From Rhyacophila brunnea (taxonomy: Eukaryota; Arthropoda; Insecta; Trichoptera; Rhyacophilidae): a stretch of DNA of 64,000 nt. Both the position numbers and the translations under genes were made by a program. The notes below the pieces were generated by a model. That model saw nothing but the letters and a program-made list of their open reading frames with translations. It made no database searches and had not been told where the DNA came from. Below are positions 23,628-35,246 of the stretch, piece after piece; positions within the stretch are counted from its first letter, which is position 1; each line of letters opens with the position of its first letter. The DNA is taken from NCBI GenBank assembly GCA_022495005.1, contig JAGYXB010000200.1, forward strand, positions 930,001-994,000, read 5' to 3'.

Positions 23628-24985
23628 ATTAGGATTTTAGACTTGTCGTCCTTTTCTTTTCGCACACAGAAATTAGCAGTTCTAATAATGATTGCTTAAA
23701 TTATTGATTAAGCTTATAAAAGTAAGTAAAACATATGAATGCAAAGATGTCAATGAAAACCTTCTTGTATATAGATAGCACCTAAGTGTATGTGAGTTCA
23801 TACAAATGACTGGCAGACGTTGCCTCAATAATTACTTTTTGCATGAAAAAGGAGCACTTACGTCAAACCAAAATAAAATCCGGTGATCGGAGTAAATGAC
23901 ATTTATGTCAAATCGACACATGTAAATACATTATTAAAAACATAATCAAAAAAATTCTCTAAAAGGATAGTGATCGATTCGAATAATAAAAAGATTCTAA
24001 TGTTAGAAAGAGAAAATGAGAGAGTTATCTATTTAAACTACATGTGAGTATAGAAGCTCTAAGCCTCGAGAAACATGATCAACGTCCATGGAGATGTGAA
24101 AAATGGGCCCATGTTATTTATATATGTTTCGATTTTAAAAAGCCAAATAATTTTTAGAATCTGTATAAAACGTAATATTTATATTTGAAATTATGTAAGA
24201 ATGTAATACTATGTTATATTGTACACCTAGCAGGGAAAATTCTCCTTGTCATGCCCCAGCGTTGGAGTAAAGGACAACCATAAATTTGCACAACTTCCCT
24301 CGATTCATCCCCACATCTCGCGCCTCCCGCCATGTGACCTGAAGTACGTAGATCACTTTAGTAGCATAGCTACAGGGTGAGGAAGGGTCGGCCACAGAGA
24401 CGGAACCCTTAAGGGGGGACATGCTCAGCGTAGGTCAAAATGGAGCTTTTAGTCTATTTTCAAAGCATGATCCTGGACATACCTTAAACCTTGTAGATAA
24501 TCTATTTATATAATTTTTAAGCCTTGTTATCCTTTATATTTATTTTAAACATTTGATGACTGCATAAGTATTTTTATTACATAAAATAGTATTCTTTTAA
24601 ACCTCTCGCTCTTGTGTTTTAGAATATAGTCATATTTCAGTACATAAATGTGCAGTGTTGTTAAGATTTTTTACGTTTATTAATTTTTAAACGCATTTAT
24701 AAAACTATCAGTATAATTTATATCGACATTATTGTAGTGAAATATTTACGATAAAAAATTATATTGATAATCTCTGTGATCCTAAATTTGACAAGAATTG
24801 GGCATTTTATTATTCAAAAAATGGGCAAGATTAACACATTTGAAGATAATTTTAAAGATACTCATTATAAGCTATGTCTTTGACCATTCAAGTGTGATAA
24901 ACATCCAACGAATAATGATTGCTTTATAATAATTATTGACCTAAGAATAAGGTAGTGTTTTTTTGAAATACGCCATTTTTTTTGG
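23628..24985. other. No gene seen; GC-richer patch at 24240-24440
   Basis: The patch (CATGCCCCAGCGTTGGAG through GGTCGGCCACAGAGACGG) has no long frame and no second copy here. It may be a decayed element or an old exon. The rest is AT-rich. Confidence 0.4.
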
Positions 24986-25224
24986 CATTCCCCAATGGTT
25001 AACCTACAACATACGGCCGTCGCCATAAATAAAATTGACAAACTATAATTGAAGTAGGGAGTAAAATGATGTCAACGCGCGTGCTTGAACATGTACCTAA
25101 CCGATTTTTTTTTAAACAATACATGTTCAAACACGCGCGTTAACATCATTTTACTCCCTACTTCAATTATAGTTTGTCAATTTATGGCTACGGCCGTATG
25201 TTGTAGCTTAACCACTGGGGAATG
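24986..25224. mobile_element. Fold-back element, 239 bp
   Basis: A nearly perfect palindrome. It starts CATTCCCCAATGGTTAACC and ends GGTTAAGC..CACTGGGGAATG in inverted form. The arms of ~110 bp include ACATACGGCCGT, TTGAAGTAGGGAGTAAAATG and AACGCGCGTG, and the unpaired centre is ~20 bp (CCTAACCGATTTTTTTTTAA). The left arm has a few differences such as CGCCATAAATAAAATTGAC, a small insertion. No coding potential. It may generate long hairpin RNA if transcribed. Confidence 0.85.
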
Positions 25225-27150
25225 ACTTTAAAAATAACATAACTTTTCACCAATTGTTATTTTTTTAATATTATTTGGCAACGTATTTGAAACAATAACA
25301 ACGTTTTAAGTAAGAAGATCTTTAAGAAAAAAATTACATACGTATAATATATGTACATACATATAATATAGTGCAATCAATGTAAAGTACAGAGAACATT
25401 GAATAGTCTGCCGAATAAGTTAATCAAACGAAATAAAAAGAGTGGATATATTATTATTTTTTAATTTTTAACTTTTCGCATGCTACTTCAATAAAAGAAA
25501 ATCTTATTGCTTATTCAGTTCACTGCGTTGATTTAGCAGACGTCTCATTTTGCCGAAATAATCAATTTAATCAGAAACTTTCAATTGATCTTAATTGAAT
25601 TTTCGCTCCTTGCAATTTTGATTCGGGATCGTCATATCCCTGCTCGGCCTCAAATGTAATGAACTTGTTACCATAATCAATTGAGGCCCCTCCGTGTTAT
25701 TAAAGGTACAATATTCTACAATGCTCCCGGGGGAGAAATATTACCTAATTGTATAATTTATTTCATTCATGTTTACCTTTTGCTAAATTGAATCAGAAAG
25801 AAAACTATTTTCAAATCAACACGGTCTAGTGAATGCCCAATTATTTTTACTGGACATTATTAACTTTATCTGAACTTATACTGAAATAAAACTGGCATTT
25901 ATCCAGTAGAACACTATGTTATAATGGCCAAATATAATGTCATTAACTTTCCAATTAATGATACATCATTATTGAAATAGTAAGGGGTATTTTCCGACGT
26001 AATATTATATATCACTCCGGATATCTCATTTAAGATATAGTTACCTATAAGTCTTGATACTCTTTTGAAACAAACATTCGACTTAATAATATTATACTCT
26101 AGTAAAATTACCAAAAATAACTTTGTTTCCATGCCATTATTATGGAGTTTTACCATGTAAACACCAATTTCATTAATATACACTACTTAATTAACGATAA
26201 CAATTTTTAAAAACAAAATAGTGTACGTATTATTAGTTCCTAATTAAATTATACTTATAAAATAATTGTAATTGCTGTTTTTTACTTAAAAATGACAAGG
26301 ATCTGTGAGATCAAAACATGGAAAAGATTTGTGAGAAAATTTTGTCAGACATGTTGGTTACTTGGATAATTATTGTATGCATTGTAAGATTGTAATTCTT
26401 CTACATATAATTATCAGTATCGGCCAGTTCGTATATTGATTAAATGTAAAGTGTATGGACTGTTGTTACTAGATGATATTATTATATATCTACTAAACAG
26501 CCCATATTGGATCAGTTTATTGCAATTCTGTGACATTTTGTGTTGATAAACATAGAAAAATTGCTAGCCATAGAGAAATTAAGATTCTGTATATTGCCAC
26601 ATTGAAGCAGTATTTACTTTCAATTTTATATTATATAAAAAAATATATTTAAACTTTTTTTTTAATATCTTTAGTAGGTCAAATATGTTATAAATATTTG
26701 TAATAGCATCCATATTTTGTTATTCATACTGAGGTAGGTATAAAATAATAATTAAATATATTTTTTTAAATTGATACTTAAATTAATATTGATATACAAA
26801 TTAATCACTAATTATATTAAGTAATTTAAGGGATCTGTATCTAACAATAAATTCTCATCCAAGAATGTACGAACCAAATTCAATAGCCAGTGATAAATGG
26901 AAAGGGTCGCTTAAGATAGCCTTATTTGTAGCCATATTCCTTTTATTTATTAGAATGCCACTTATATAAATTCTAGCAAAGTAGCCATATATTTTAATAT
27001 ATCAATAGATAGGTATAGTATTATATTCTTAATGGGTTATCCCATTCACTGCGGACGTTTTAATTATTATTTAATGACCACATTTAAATAACATGCTAAT
27101 TATATATAATAGCCACCTGATGGGCAACGCACTTATATAATATTATAATC
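25225..27150. other. No gene seen; island at 25615-25740
   Basis: The island (GATTCGGGATCGTCATATCC to GCTCCCGGGGGAGAAATATT) is unique and GC-richer, a candidate conserved non-coding block. The frame at 25914-26183 (-) is AT-rich with no recognised motif. The remainder is very AT-rich. Confidence 0.45.
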
Positions 27151-27370
27151 ACCCACGATGGCCGAACGGCTTAAGCGTCGGCCTATAACGCCGTGGATCC
27201 TAGGTTCGAATCTGGCAAATACACATAATGTTGTTTTTGAGTCAGAGTGTGGACCTAATAGATTGAGTAGGTGGCTAACATCCGTTTCTCGTAAAAACAA
27301 AAAAAATCTGTTAAGACAAACTTACATTCTGTGGAGACCCATAATATGACCTTATTAGGATTGGTTTGTC
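27151..27370 (+). mobile_element. tRNA-derived SINE-A, near full length
   Basis: The tRNA-like head is CGATGGCCGAACGGCTTAAG with stem-loop CGGC-CTATAAC-GCCG and B box GGTTCGAATC. The body contains GACCTAATAGATTGAGTAGG and TTTCTCGTAAAAACAAA. The end reads GTGGAGACCCATAATATGAC then CTTATTAGGATTGG. The small open frame across it is incidental. Confidence 0.75.
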
Positions 27371-28095
27371 ATATTTTATCAATGTTATGGAACCAAAATT
27401 CGTTACGTCTCTATAGCCCACCATAGACAGAAATTACAACATTGAGTTTTTGGTTACCACGATTTAAACTGCCAGTTTAAACCACCGCTATGAATATTAT
27501 TAAATAAATTTATAGAATATAAATATTGCTATTTTTTAGTTTACTTTATAAAAAAAACTGTAATAATAATATATGCATAAAACTATTATCTTACTACACC
27601 ATCAATTTCAACTGACCTCAGATATAAGATTTCAATATATATTTTTTCAAAATTACAATCGTAATTCCAAAAAATACGGGAGCGGAAAGTGGCTGATAGT
27701 TCAAACGTGTCCGTCAATTATTATACTACTCATTTATAGATGCAACAGATTTATTTCCAAATAATTTCTGGACGTCCGCCATTACGCGTTGACCTGCGCG
27801 CGCAATCTGCAAGTTAAACTCGTCGTCTATGGCTAGCTTGTCTTTTTCTTAATCACTTAGTTAGACAATTGTCGAAACACTGCAAGATGAAATCCTTTCC
27901 TTGCGGTCTTCAATTCTGTTTACCGCACATAAGTTTGCTAAACTCAATCCATTAGGCTCTCGGTCGTTTTTTGGATCATTTAGTATATCTAAGGTACCAT
28001 TGGATGTTTGAATTTGTTCAGTGATGACCTATAAGTATATTTTTAATAAAATCTGTGATGTAATAATAAAAAGTGGTAATTTCTTTATTTTACAG
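27371..28095. other. Intron or 5' flank of the receptor exon
   Basis: Contains a CpG-richer stretch at about 27765-27990 (GGACGTCCGCCATTACGCG, GACCTGCGCGCGCAATCTGC) without a long frame. Otherwise AT-rich up to the polypyrimidine tract. Confidence 0.45.
28079..28095 (+). other. Splice acceptor of the receptor exon
   Basis: A T-rich tract followed by TTTTACAG immediately precedes the coding exon. The exon begins AT-ATG, so either translation starts here after a non-coding upstream exon, or an upstream coding exon ends in a phase that adds the two bases. Confidence 0.75.
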
Positions 28096-28097
28096 AT

Positions 28098-28380
28098 ATG
28101 TATGACTACGCGGCCGCTGTCGGCGACTGGTCCCGCATCTCCTATATGGAGGAAGCGGGCCTGGCATCAGCGATCACCAACTGTTCGCTCACGGGCCAGG
28201 GCTGCGGCCATGACCTCAACGACACGTGGCTGTCGGCAGACTTCAACTCCTCCAACTATAATGGCAGTCTATTCGGAAGAAATTCTACAGGGAACCTTGG
28301 AGACGAGAACCTCAGCGAGGTTATTGTCATGGCCGTCACGTCTGTAGTCCTAGCACTCATCATTCTAATCACCATTATTG
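28098..28380 (+). CDS. First coding exon of an aminergic GPCR (probably 5-HT1-like)
   Basis: Seen: 94 codons plus one base, bounded by a pyrimidine-rich acceptor (AG at 28094-28095) and a GTAAGT donor at 28381. The ATG lies two bases inside the exon. The peptide has no signal peptide. Residues 1-74 are polar, with six N-glycosylation sequons at N28, N41, N50, N55, N62 and N71. Residues about 75-94 form a hydrophobic helix ending in LIILITII followed by a split Gly codon (phase 1 intron). Known: class A amine receptors have a short glycosylated N-terminus without signal peptide, and helix 1 ends in TIIGN with the conserved Asn (1.50), which would be the next exon's second residue. The MAVTS...ITIIG wording best matches insect 5-HT1 receptors, with tyramine receptors as the main alternative. 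The exon is distinctly GC-richer than its surroundings. Such receptors sit in the plasma membrane of neurons and couple to G proteins. An upstream exon carrying 5' UTR or more N-terminus is expected but was not found. Confidence is high that this is a GPCR exon and moderate for the subtype. Confidence 0.8.
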
Positions 28381-28386
28381 GTAAGT
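28381..28386 (+). other. Splice donor of the receptor exon
   Basis: GTAAGT is a consensus donor. Reading through it hits a stop within two codons, which agrees with the exon ending here. The junction falls after the first base of a Gly codon. Confidence 0.8.
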
Positions 28387-29087
28387 GATTTTTGTTCATA
28401 AACCATATTATACTGAAAAACAATGTTTGCCATCGGTGTAATATTAATTTATATTAGATCAACTGTTGCTTTAATACGATACGTCTCAATACACACAGTC
28501 GATTAAAAGATAAACATAATATTTTGTCATTAATTAGGCTTAAGTCAATTTTTGAATGCCAGTGTTGAAATAAGTAAAATTATAACAAGCTGTAATCTTA
28601 TTGCAAATAATTAACTAATATTAACATAATTTAATAATATTATACTTAATAAGTAAATAATGATCAATTAATATAGAGTAAACATCAATTACTTGAATAA
28701 TACCCCTGGAATCTACTTACGGTTGTGTTTGCAAGGGTAAATAGAATGATTAGATTATTAGACAATAATTAATAATTAGTATATAAGCAATCTAATACTA
28801 TCCATATGAGAATAGGTACCTTAGCATTAATTTCAACACAGTGTTTGACAAAATTGTTGACATAACTTAGCATTGATAGGGGGACGCCTGATTAATATTA
28901 TTTCAAAGGGAACGTCCTTTGTGCACAGTACGTAACATATTATTATATAAAAATAAGTGTGACAATTAATAGAAAGCCTTCATAGATCAACATCATCTTA
29001 ATTAATTAATTGGTAATATAAAATAAATATGCTAAAAATATTCAGTTTGATTTCCATTCAATCGTATGTGATAAGGTGTACATAATA
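28381..29087. other. Intron downstream of the receptor exon
   Basis: AT-rich intronic sequence. No second receptor exon (no NV.V helix-1 end or LA.AD helix-2 motif) was found here or anywhere later in the window. Confidence 0.6.
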
Positions 29088-29647
29088 ATAAAATCGGTGT
29101 GTGTACTTATGTACATGCGTTAGAAGTTATACTTCTTTGGTGTAACAAAACAAAAACAAAACTTGTGATAAACTATATTCTTCGACTAGCTCATAATTAT
29201 ATTGTTAAATTACACACTCAAAAAAGGACCGCTTATTGGAACGCCGTTGGTTTATTTCTATAGATTTTAACTTATATTACTAAATTATATAATTATTTTT
29301 CGTTGTTTTTTTTTTTTTTAGTTTTTATTTATATTTTTACTGCCACTATGACGTTTAATAGTTTGTTTACGTAATGAATTTCAAATTGCTGACAATAATA
29401 AATTTGCTGCCTAGCAACGAAACAATTCCAAACTATAATATTATACTGTATAATCGTCACGATTGCAGTATCATACTGTGGCGTAAAGGTAGTGCGTTCG
29501 GCTGATAACCGAACAATCGGTGGTTCGAATCCAATCGAGTGCGTTATTTTTCGTGTGAAAAAATAAATTATGTGTTACATGTCACACGCCAAAAATGCAC
29601 TCTGATCTGATTTCCCAAACGCGCCAAAAGTAGTATAACTTCAAAAA
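29088..29647 (+). mobile_element. TIR element carrying a tRNA-Ile-like sequence, copy 2
   Basis: The better preserved copy. GAAGTTATACTTCTTTGGTG at about 29122 is inverted relative to CGCCAAAAGTAGTATAACTT at the right end. The tRNA-like segment at 29478-29543 has anticodon loop CTGATAA (anticodon GAT, Ile) and B box GGTTCGAATCC. About 30 bp outside the left inverted end are also shared with copy 1. Confidence 0.72.
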
Positions 29648-29746
29648 AGGAGCAAAAGCGATACAAATATAAATTCGTACAAACAAATATAATAAGAATA
29701 CAAAGAAAAAGTAGCGCGTTTACGTCATCTTGGTAGATGGCATACA

Positions 29747-30550
29747 CTATACAGCAGTGGTTTCCAAACTTTATATTACGCCTCCCTTTTAAAACAATCT
29801 AAGCTTGGCGCCACCCGCTCCTTTATTTCATTAAATACATTTTTACACAAAGTGCTTTTTTCTACTAAACGGGCTCGATATATGGATTTCATTGCATCTA
29901 ATGCAGAAAATTCCGTTTCGCATAAATATGATGTTTTGAATGGTAGCAGTACCAACTTGCATTGCTTTTCTTGACAAAGTCAGTTCGATTCAATCAAAAT
30001 TGAAAAAAGGTTTTTGTTTTCATATATCTATTTTTATTAGTCAGGAAATACACTACAAATAATTATAAAATAAAATTATACGTGTGAATTATCATCAATC
30101 ATACACACTATAAAATCACTTCAAATTGTATCTCACATACACAGGTATAATATAATATGTTAATATATTGTAACTGAAACAGCGCCGCAGGCAACTTTTT
30201 TTACTCATATAACGAATTTGTTGTCTATGTTTATCTCACTTAACTGGTCAATCCGCAACACCGGGCCCCCAGGCTGGAGCCCTGTCAGCCCCCTTCATGT
30301 GGAGGCCATGCACAATAAATAGTATAGAAATGAGGTATAATAAAATTAATCTCCATAATTATCTTCATACAAGTTTGCAAATAACCTAACTTTTATAGGA
30401 CTGTTTTTTTATGTAGTTTATAACTAGCTGCCATTTTATAAACTACGCACCTGCAAACTGCAAACCGGTGGCTATATTATTGTGTTAAACTTTTCGCGCC
30501 TCCCTTTGCAACAGTCCGCGCCCCCCAGTTTGGAAATCGCTGCTATACAG
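29747..30550. mobile_element. hAT-type MITE family C, copy 2, exact 8-bp target duplication
   Basis: The element spans 29755-30542 (788 bp), starts CAGTGGTTTCCAAACTTT and ends CAGTTTGGAAATCGCTG. It is flanked by CTATACAG on both sides (29747-29754, 30543-30550), an exact hAT-size duplication. The interior differs from copy 1 in places, e.g. a GGGCCCCCAGGCTGGAG block related to family B. Confidence 0.9.
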
Positions 30551-31069
30551 GATACAGGTTTATACATGCTCAGTGATTTGAATTTCGTCACACACAAAGC
30601 AGAAGAATATAATTCCTACATAGGTATGCATGCTAAACGGACACCCGATATTTCCTCGGGACTCTGACACTCCTATGTTATATTTTATGAGTGATTTTGA
30701 CATACTGCTTTGTCTTGGTACTTCTTAATCATGCAGGGTTTTATACAGCTATAGGGCATTTCTCAAGAAGATAGACAAGCCAAAATTGTTTCCACTCGCT
30801 TATAGGACCTCGTTTAAATTGCATTTTAATTAACATAATAATATGTTCTTGAACGTAATATTAATTATTATCTCGCACGAAAATATGTGTTCTATATACT
30901 TTGCAGTTCTCCAAATTTGTACAATAAAGTTGGTAATCAGAGTATCCCTATTTTGCCATATTATCTCGGGTGCGTCATACCATAGTTCTTAGTATATAGA
31001 GAGCTTTATATGTTAGGTAATTCAAATTCAAATTTATTAACATAAAGTCAATTTTAAAAATTTCCACCC
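30551..31069. other. No gene seen
   Basis: Nothing recognised. Confidence 0.5.
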
Positions 31070-31122
31070 CGTGGAGACCCATATTATCATTTTATTAGTA
31101 TCGGATACGGTCAAAAAGATTG
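31070..31122 (+). mobile_element. SINE-A tail fragment
   Basis: CCGTGGAGACCCATATTATC and TTATTAGTATCGGATACGGTC match the 3' end of SINE-A. No tRNA head precedes it. Confidence 0.5.
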
Positions 31123-31179
31123 CAAATTACTTAAACTCTATTATAATTTGCGCATACCTACGTTTAGTGGCATTACATT

Positions 31180-31605
31180 TTTACGACGTTTTTCTTAGCT
31201 CGTATTCTTATTTGTCCGGTACAAATCTTGTAATCGATGTTTTACTAACTTCCCGACTAGCTAGACATTTAAAACATTTAGAATATATCATAACACAATG
31301 CCAGTGCATTTTTATTGATACTTTTAGCTATTTTTAAGTAGAATTTAATTAAATTTCAGTTAATTCTGTTTTGTATGAAAAGGTATTTCGATACCATTAT
31401 TGGTTGCTAGGAGTCCTAGCAACTAAATTATTAATATAAACGTGCGTTACTATGAAAAACAATATGAAATGATATTTCATTATTCAGTATTTCTATCAAG
31501 TACAAATTTTTTTGATCGTTTAAGCTAGTCAAGTCAAGTTTATATGATTCAACAGAAAATTTAAAAACGTTGTATATAAAAAGTTCTTTTTATCTTGTAA
31601 TTATT
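31180..31605 (+). repeat. R480 repeat, copy 3
   Basis: Full-length copy, somewhat diverged, running from ACGACGTTTTTCTTAGCTCG to TATCTTGTAATTATT. The TTAA site occupied in copy 1 has been lost by deletion (AAATTTTTTTGATCG there). Confidence 0.75.
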
Positions 31606-32384
31606 TTATATAACCATTTATTACATAATAAATTATTATAATAACTAGTTAGTTACTCATAAAATTGCTGATTATAATATAATTTAATCAATTAATTGGG
31701 TAATTCACATTCCCCATATCCTTGAAAAATCAAGTAGCTATTAAGTAACCTTTTACCAATGATTTAAAATACACAGCATTAATTTTAATTATAAATGTGA
31801 TACATTATGAGAAAACCATTAAAAGTACACAAAACTCGCCAAAGTGATCGTGAATCGGGGTCCCCCGTCGGCAAACTTTTCTTCAAAAGCTATTCCGTAA
31901 AGACCGAAAGTTTAGTTTAGAGCTTCGCTTGACTCTGCTTTCTGAATTAATCGAGTGGGGCTTAATATATTAGATCAAATAAATTTCTCAAAGCACTTAA
32001 ACCTCATTGGTAAGTACTAATAACGTTTGTCGGTAATTTGGAACTACAGTTAAATTTAGCGAGGTATATTGCATTAAGTATATTTTGTCTATGTGGAGTA
32101 GATATCGCAGAAAACTAGCGTTCACGCAGATCCTTCCTAAATTAAATTATTACCACATCGACTGTGAATTTATTTAGTGTAATGTATTCATTTAATACAA
32201 GTTAGTTCTGGTAGAATAATTGATTTGAGCTCGTGATTGATAATTTAGGATTTTTTATACTTGCCGTGTCGCCTAATCTATTTTACCTTTGGTTAATCTT
32301 GTGTTAATAATTTGTTCTTAATATTATTATGTAATCCTATATAAATAACCAATTAATTTTCATAAAATATTCAAGACCTCTTTC
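31606..32384. other. No gene seen; island at 31835-31960
   Basis: The island (GATCGTGAATCGGGGTCCCC to GACTCTGCTTTCTG) is unique and GC-richer than its flanks. It may be a conserved non-coding block. The rest is AT-rich. Confidence 0.45.
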
Positions 32385-33400
32385 CTTAACCGACTTCGTC
32401 TACTTATCGTGCCATCTCATCAGGGCGATATTTGGTTTATTATCTGCTACCTAGAACCATGGCCCTCACAAGGGGAGGCTGACAGGGATCTATCCTGAGG
32501 GCCCGAGCTTAGAGGGGGCCTGGCGTAGCAGGTCGGCCAGTTAAGTGAGATAAATACACCACATATTTGCTCTGATTAGTAGTAATTAACATTTATAATT
32601 AAATGGCTATGTGATGCAATTCGGTGTAATACTCGTATGATGATTGATATAATAAAATGATAATTTACATGTAGAAATATATTTTAATTATTTCAAGGGC
32701 GCATGTTACTTGACTACCACAAAAGAGGGTCGCGATCACTAATTCAAGAATATTTATAAAAAAATACGAAGAATCGCTAAAAATACGCAAAATGTTTTTA
32801 ATTTTATTTTGCAGAACCCTGGGGTTCCATTGGGGATACCACTTAGGAAACACTAAAATATAGAATACCACACAGCCCTTAATATTATCGATAGATTAAA
32901 GGGCCACTAAACATTCTGACCTGGAAGCCTGCTTCAGGGTGTGGGGGTAGTTAGATAGAAATGCACTTTTACCAAACACGGAGGTTCTTAGCCACGAAAT
33001 CCAGCGCCGTCCTCTGTCACGCTTGCCCTTGATTTTTCCTTGGATGACGAGTTGGGAATGCCATACTTCTGTCATGTCATAATGTGGCTGAGACACTGTA
33101 GTTTTCTGGTGTTGATTCTCTGTAGAACTTCTCGGTCTTTTCCCATACGATTGAGAACTCCATCATTTCTGACCCGGTTAATCCAAGGAATATTGAGGAT
33201 GCGTTTATACAGTCACATCTCGAAAGCATCAACTATCCATGACTTATATTGGTTTAGCGTCTATACCTCCATATCATGAAAAAGAATTGATAGAACCATA
33301 ATATTATGCAATCTCAGACCTAGCTTAAGATCTTGACTGCTAATGAGGTGTCCTTCTATCCAATTCTAGTTTTTATTTCCTGAGGTTGATTCCATTTCTA
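32385..33400 (-). mobile_element. RTE-like LINE 3' fragment, split by a hAT family B remnant
   Basis: On the minus strand the right part reads VIQGKIKGKRDRGRRWISWL, the basic block near the C-terminus of RTE-like reverse transcriptases. Further upstream in the LINE are EMWLYKRILNIPWI-type residues (33180-33230) and an IMT-type motif. The left part, 32390-32450, matches the 3' end of the copy at 35345-35720 (CTTATCGTGCCATC, CTGCTACC.GGAAC). Between them lies a foreign block at about 32455-32978. All frames are broken. Confidence 0.65.
32455..32978. mobile_element. hAT family B remnant inside the LINE
   Basis: Shares GGCCAGTTAAGTGAGATAAA, AATCGCTAAAAATACG and CTTCAGGGTGTGGGGG with the family B elements at 9621 and 36647, but both terminal inverted repeats are gone. 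It separates two pieces of a LINE that are contiguous at 35345-35720. Confidence 0.55.
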
Positions 33401-34262
33401 ATTGACCCATTTTCTAAATACTTAGAGTAACGTGTGTTTGTATTTGGTGTCGTTATTTTTGATATCAATATAATATTTTTTTTCTTGAGGTTAATTTTAA
33501 AATTCATAACTCACTAACTAACTAACTAAATTAATTAAATCTCGAAATTATGTATAAAATGAAATAATTTTAAATAGTAATTATGTTTCATTCATTCCCT
33601 TGTATCGCAACAGGGCGCGAACATAACAAATATAATATATTAGATAATATATATTATATATACCATATTATGTAATCTGTATCTATGAAATAATATGATA
33701 AATATCACTAAAGTTTTATAAATTGAGCCAAGAATTTCATCAGCTTGATGGATTGTAATAAGTCTCCAAGGAAAAGCTTGCAGTCATAACGACATACTCA
33801 CTGGATTTTTCTCAACATTCAGCATAATTATGCACATTGGATATTTTATTGAAACCAGCAGAGCCTCTACCTATATTTTACCAGATGGAAGTTTTTCATA
33901 CAATATTCCTGGAATTGATGATCCAGACATCTTCAAACTTGTGATCCCTTTGAACTAGCTCCTCTCTTGCGTTTATGTTCAAGAAAGGTTTTCGTAACTT
34001 TGGCAAGCATATGAATGGCCAGATCATAAAACGGGATATTACTAGAGTTTTTTAATACTTCGTAATTTTTTATTATAGGCATACCCAAGTTTTGGTGGAA
34101 TATGGTTTTACACCGTTAGCCACTACTATGGTGTAGAGATGTGTGTTTTTCTTACGATTTGCATATAGTCATATGAAACTACACATCGTAACAATTTATA
34201 TCATATGCCATTTTAAAAAATCGCAGATATATTATATAAAACTACTAGAAAAAATATTTTGA
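33401..34262. other. No gene seen
   Basis: May hold more decayed LINE sequence near 33710-33960, where short GC-richer strings occur, but no frame or motif can be fixed. Confidence 0.4.
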
Positions 34263-34766
34263 AATAATTACAAGATAAAAAAAAACTTTTTATTTACCAC
34301 ATTTTTAAATTTTCTGTTGAATCATATAAACTTGACAATTCTATGTATTAAAAATCTAGGACAAATGAGGCAATTGTCAACAAATCATTTTTTTGCTATT
34401 TTGCAAAAAACAAACAAATATAGAATACTGAAATGTCATTTTGATTTCCATAGTAACGCACGTATATATTAATAATTTAGCTGTTAGGGCCACACCCTTA
34501 GCAACCGATAATAGTGGATTGGATTACGGATTTCTTCCGAAATAACTTTTCATACAAAACAGAATTAACTGAAAATGAATTCAATTCTGCTTAAAGATGG
34601 CTAAAAGTATTAAAAAAATGCATTGGCATCGTGTTCTGATATATTCTAAAAGTTTCAAATGTCTAGATAGTCGGGAAGTTAGTTAAAAATCGATTGCAAG
34701 ATTTGTACTGGATAAACAACCACTGGACAAACAATAATACGAGCTAATAAAAACGTTGTAAAAAAA
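34263..34766 (-). repeat. R480 repeat, copy 4
   Basis: Full-length reverse copy. It shares with copy 2 the TAGTGGATTGGATTACGGAT block. Just beyond its end (34775-34850) lies an isolated CCCAGCGACACCCGAACCCA string that might be part of an old tRNA-like element. Confidence 0.75.
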
Positions 34767-35070
34767 TACGACGCCCAGCGACACCCGAACCCACATTCTG
34801 TGGATTCGCGCCAATGTGCTTTACCAATAATTATTGATAAATGTGTCTTATCTCTATTATGACAAAATTAAACAGTATTCACTATATTTTCAAGCGCTAT
34901 AGTTATTATATAAATATATGGATTTCAAGACACATTTTTATTTATTTATAAAAATTGATATACAATATATAAAAAAACTTACCATTATATTGGAGAACAC
35001 TTAATAAATTAAAGCTTAGTAATAAACATTAGCATACAATTCTATTTAGTAATACCTAACATGAGATCCT

Positions 35071-35246
35071 TTAACAAATTCACATTTTATAACAATTTTT
35101 GTTTAATGTAAGTAATAAAAAATATTTCGTTTTTTAATGTTTTTAGATACGTATTAATTACTTAATTATAATATTTTAAAATTTCAATAATAAAAAATAT
35201 GTCTCAAATTGCCAACTTCGTATTTTTCTGCTAGGTGGCTTTGGAA
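35071..35246 (-). mobile_element. Truncated relative of the TTAA-flanked MITE
   Basis: Reverse complement resembles the left half of the element at 3462-3966: CTAGCAGAAAAATACGAAG with GGCAATTTGAGACATATTTT, then AT-rich decay to TGTGAATTTGTTAAAGG. Confidence 0.55.

Noticed and set aside
28021..28347. 108-codon frame overlapping the receptor exon in another phase
   Set aside because: It crosses the splice acceptor, its product is Arg/Ser/Thr-rich without motifs, and the other frame has an intact helix 1 and both splice signals.
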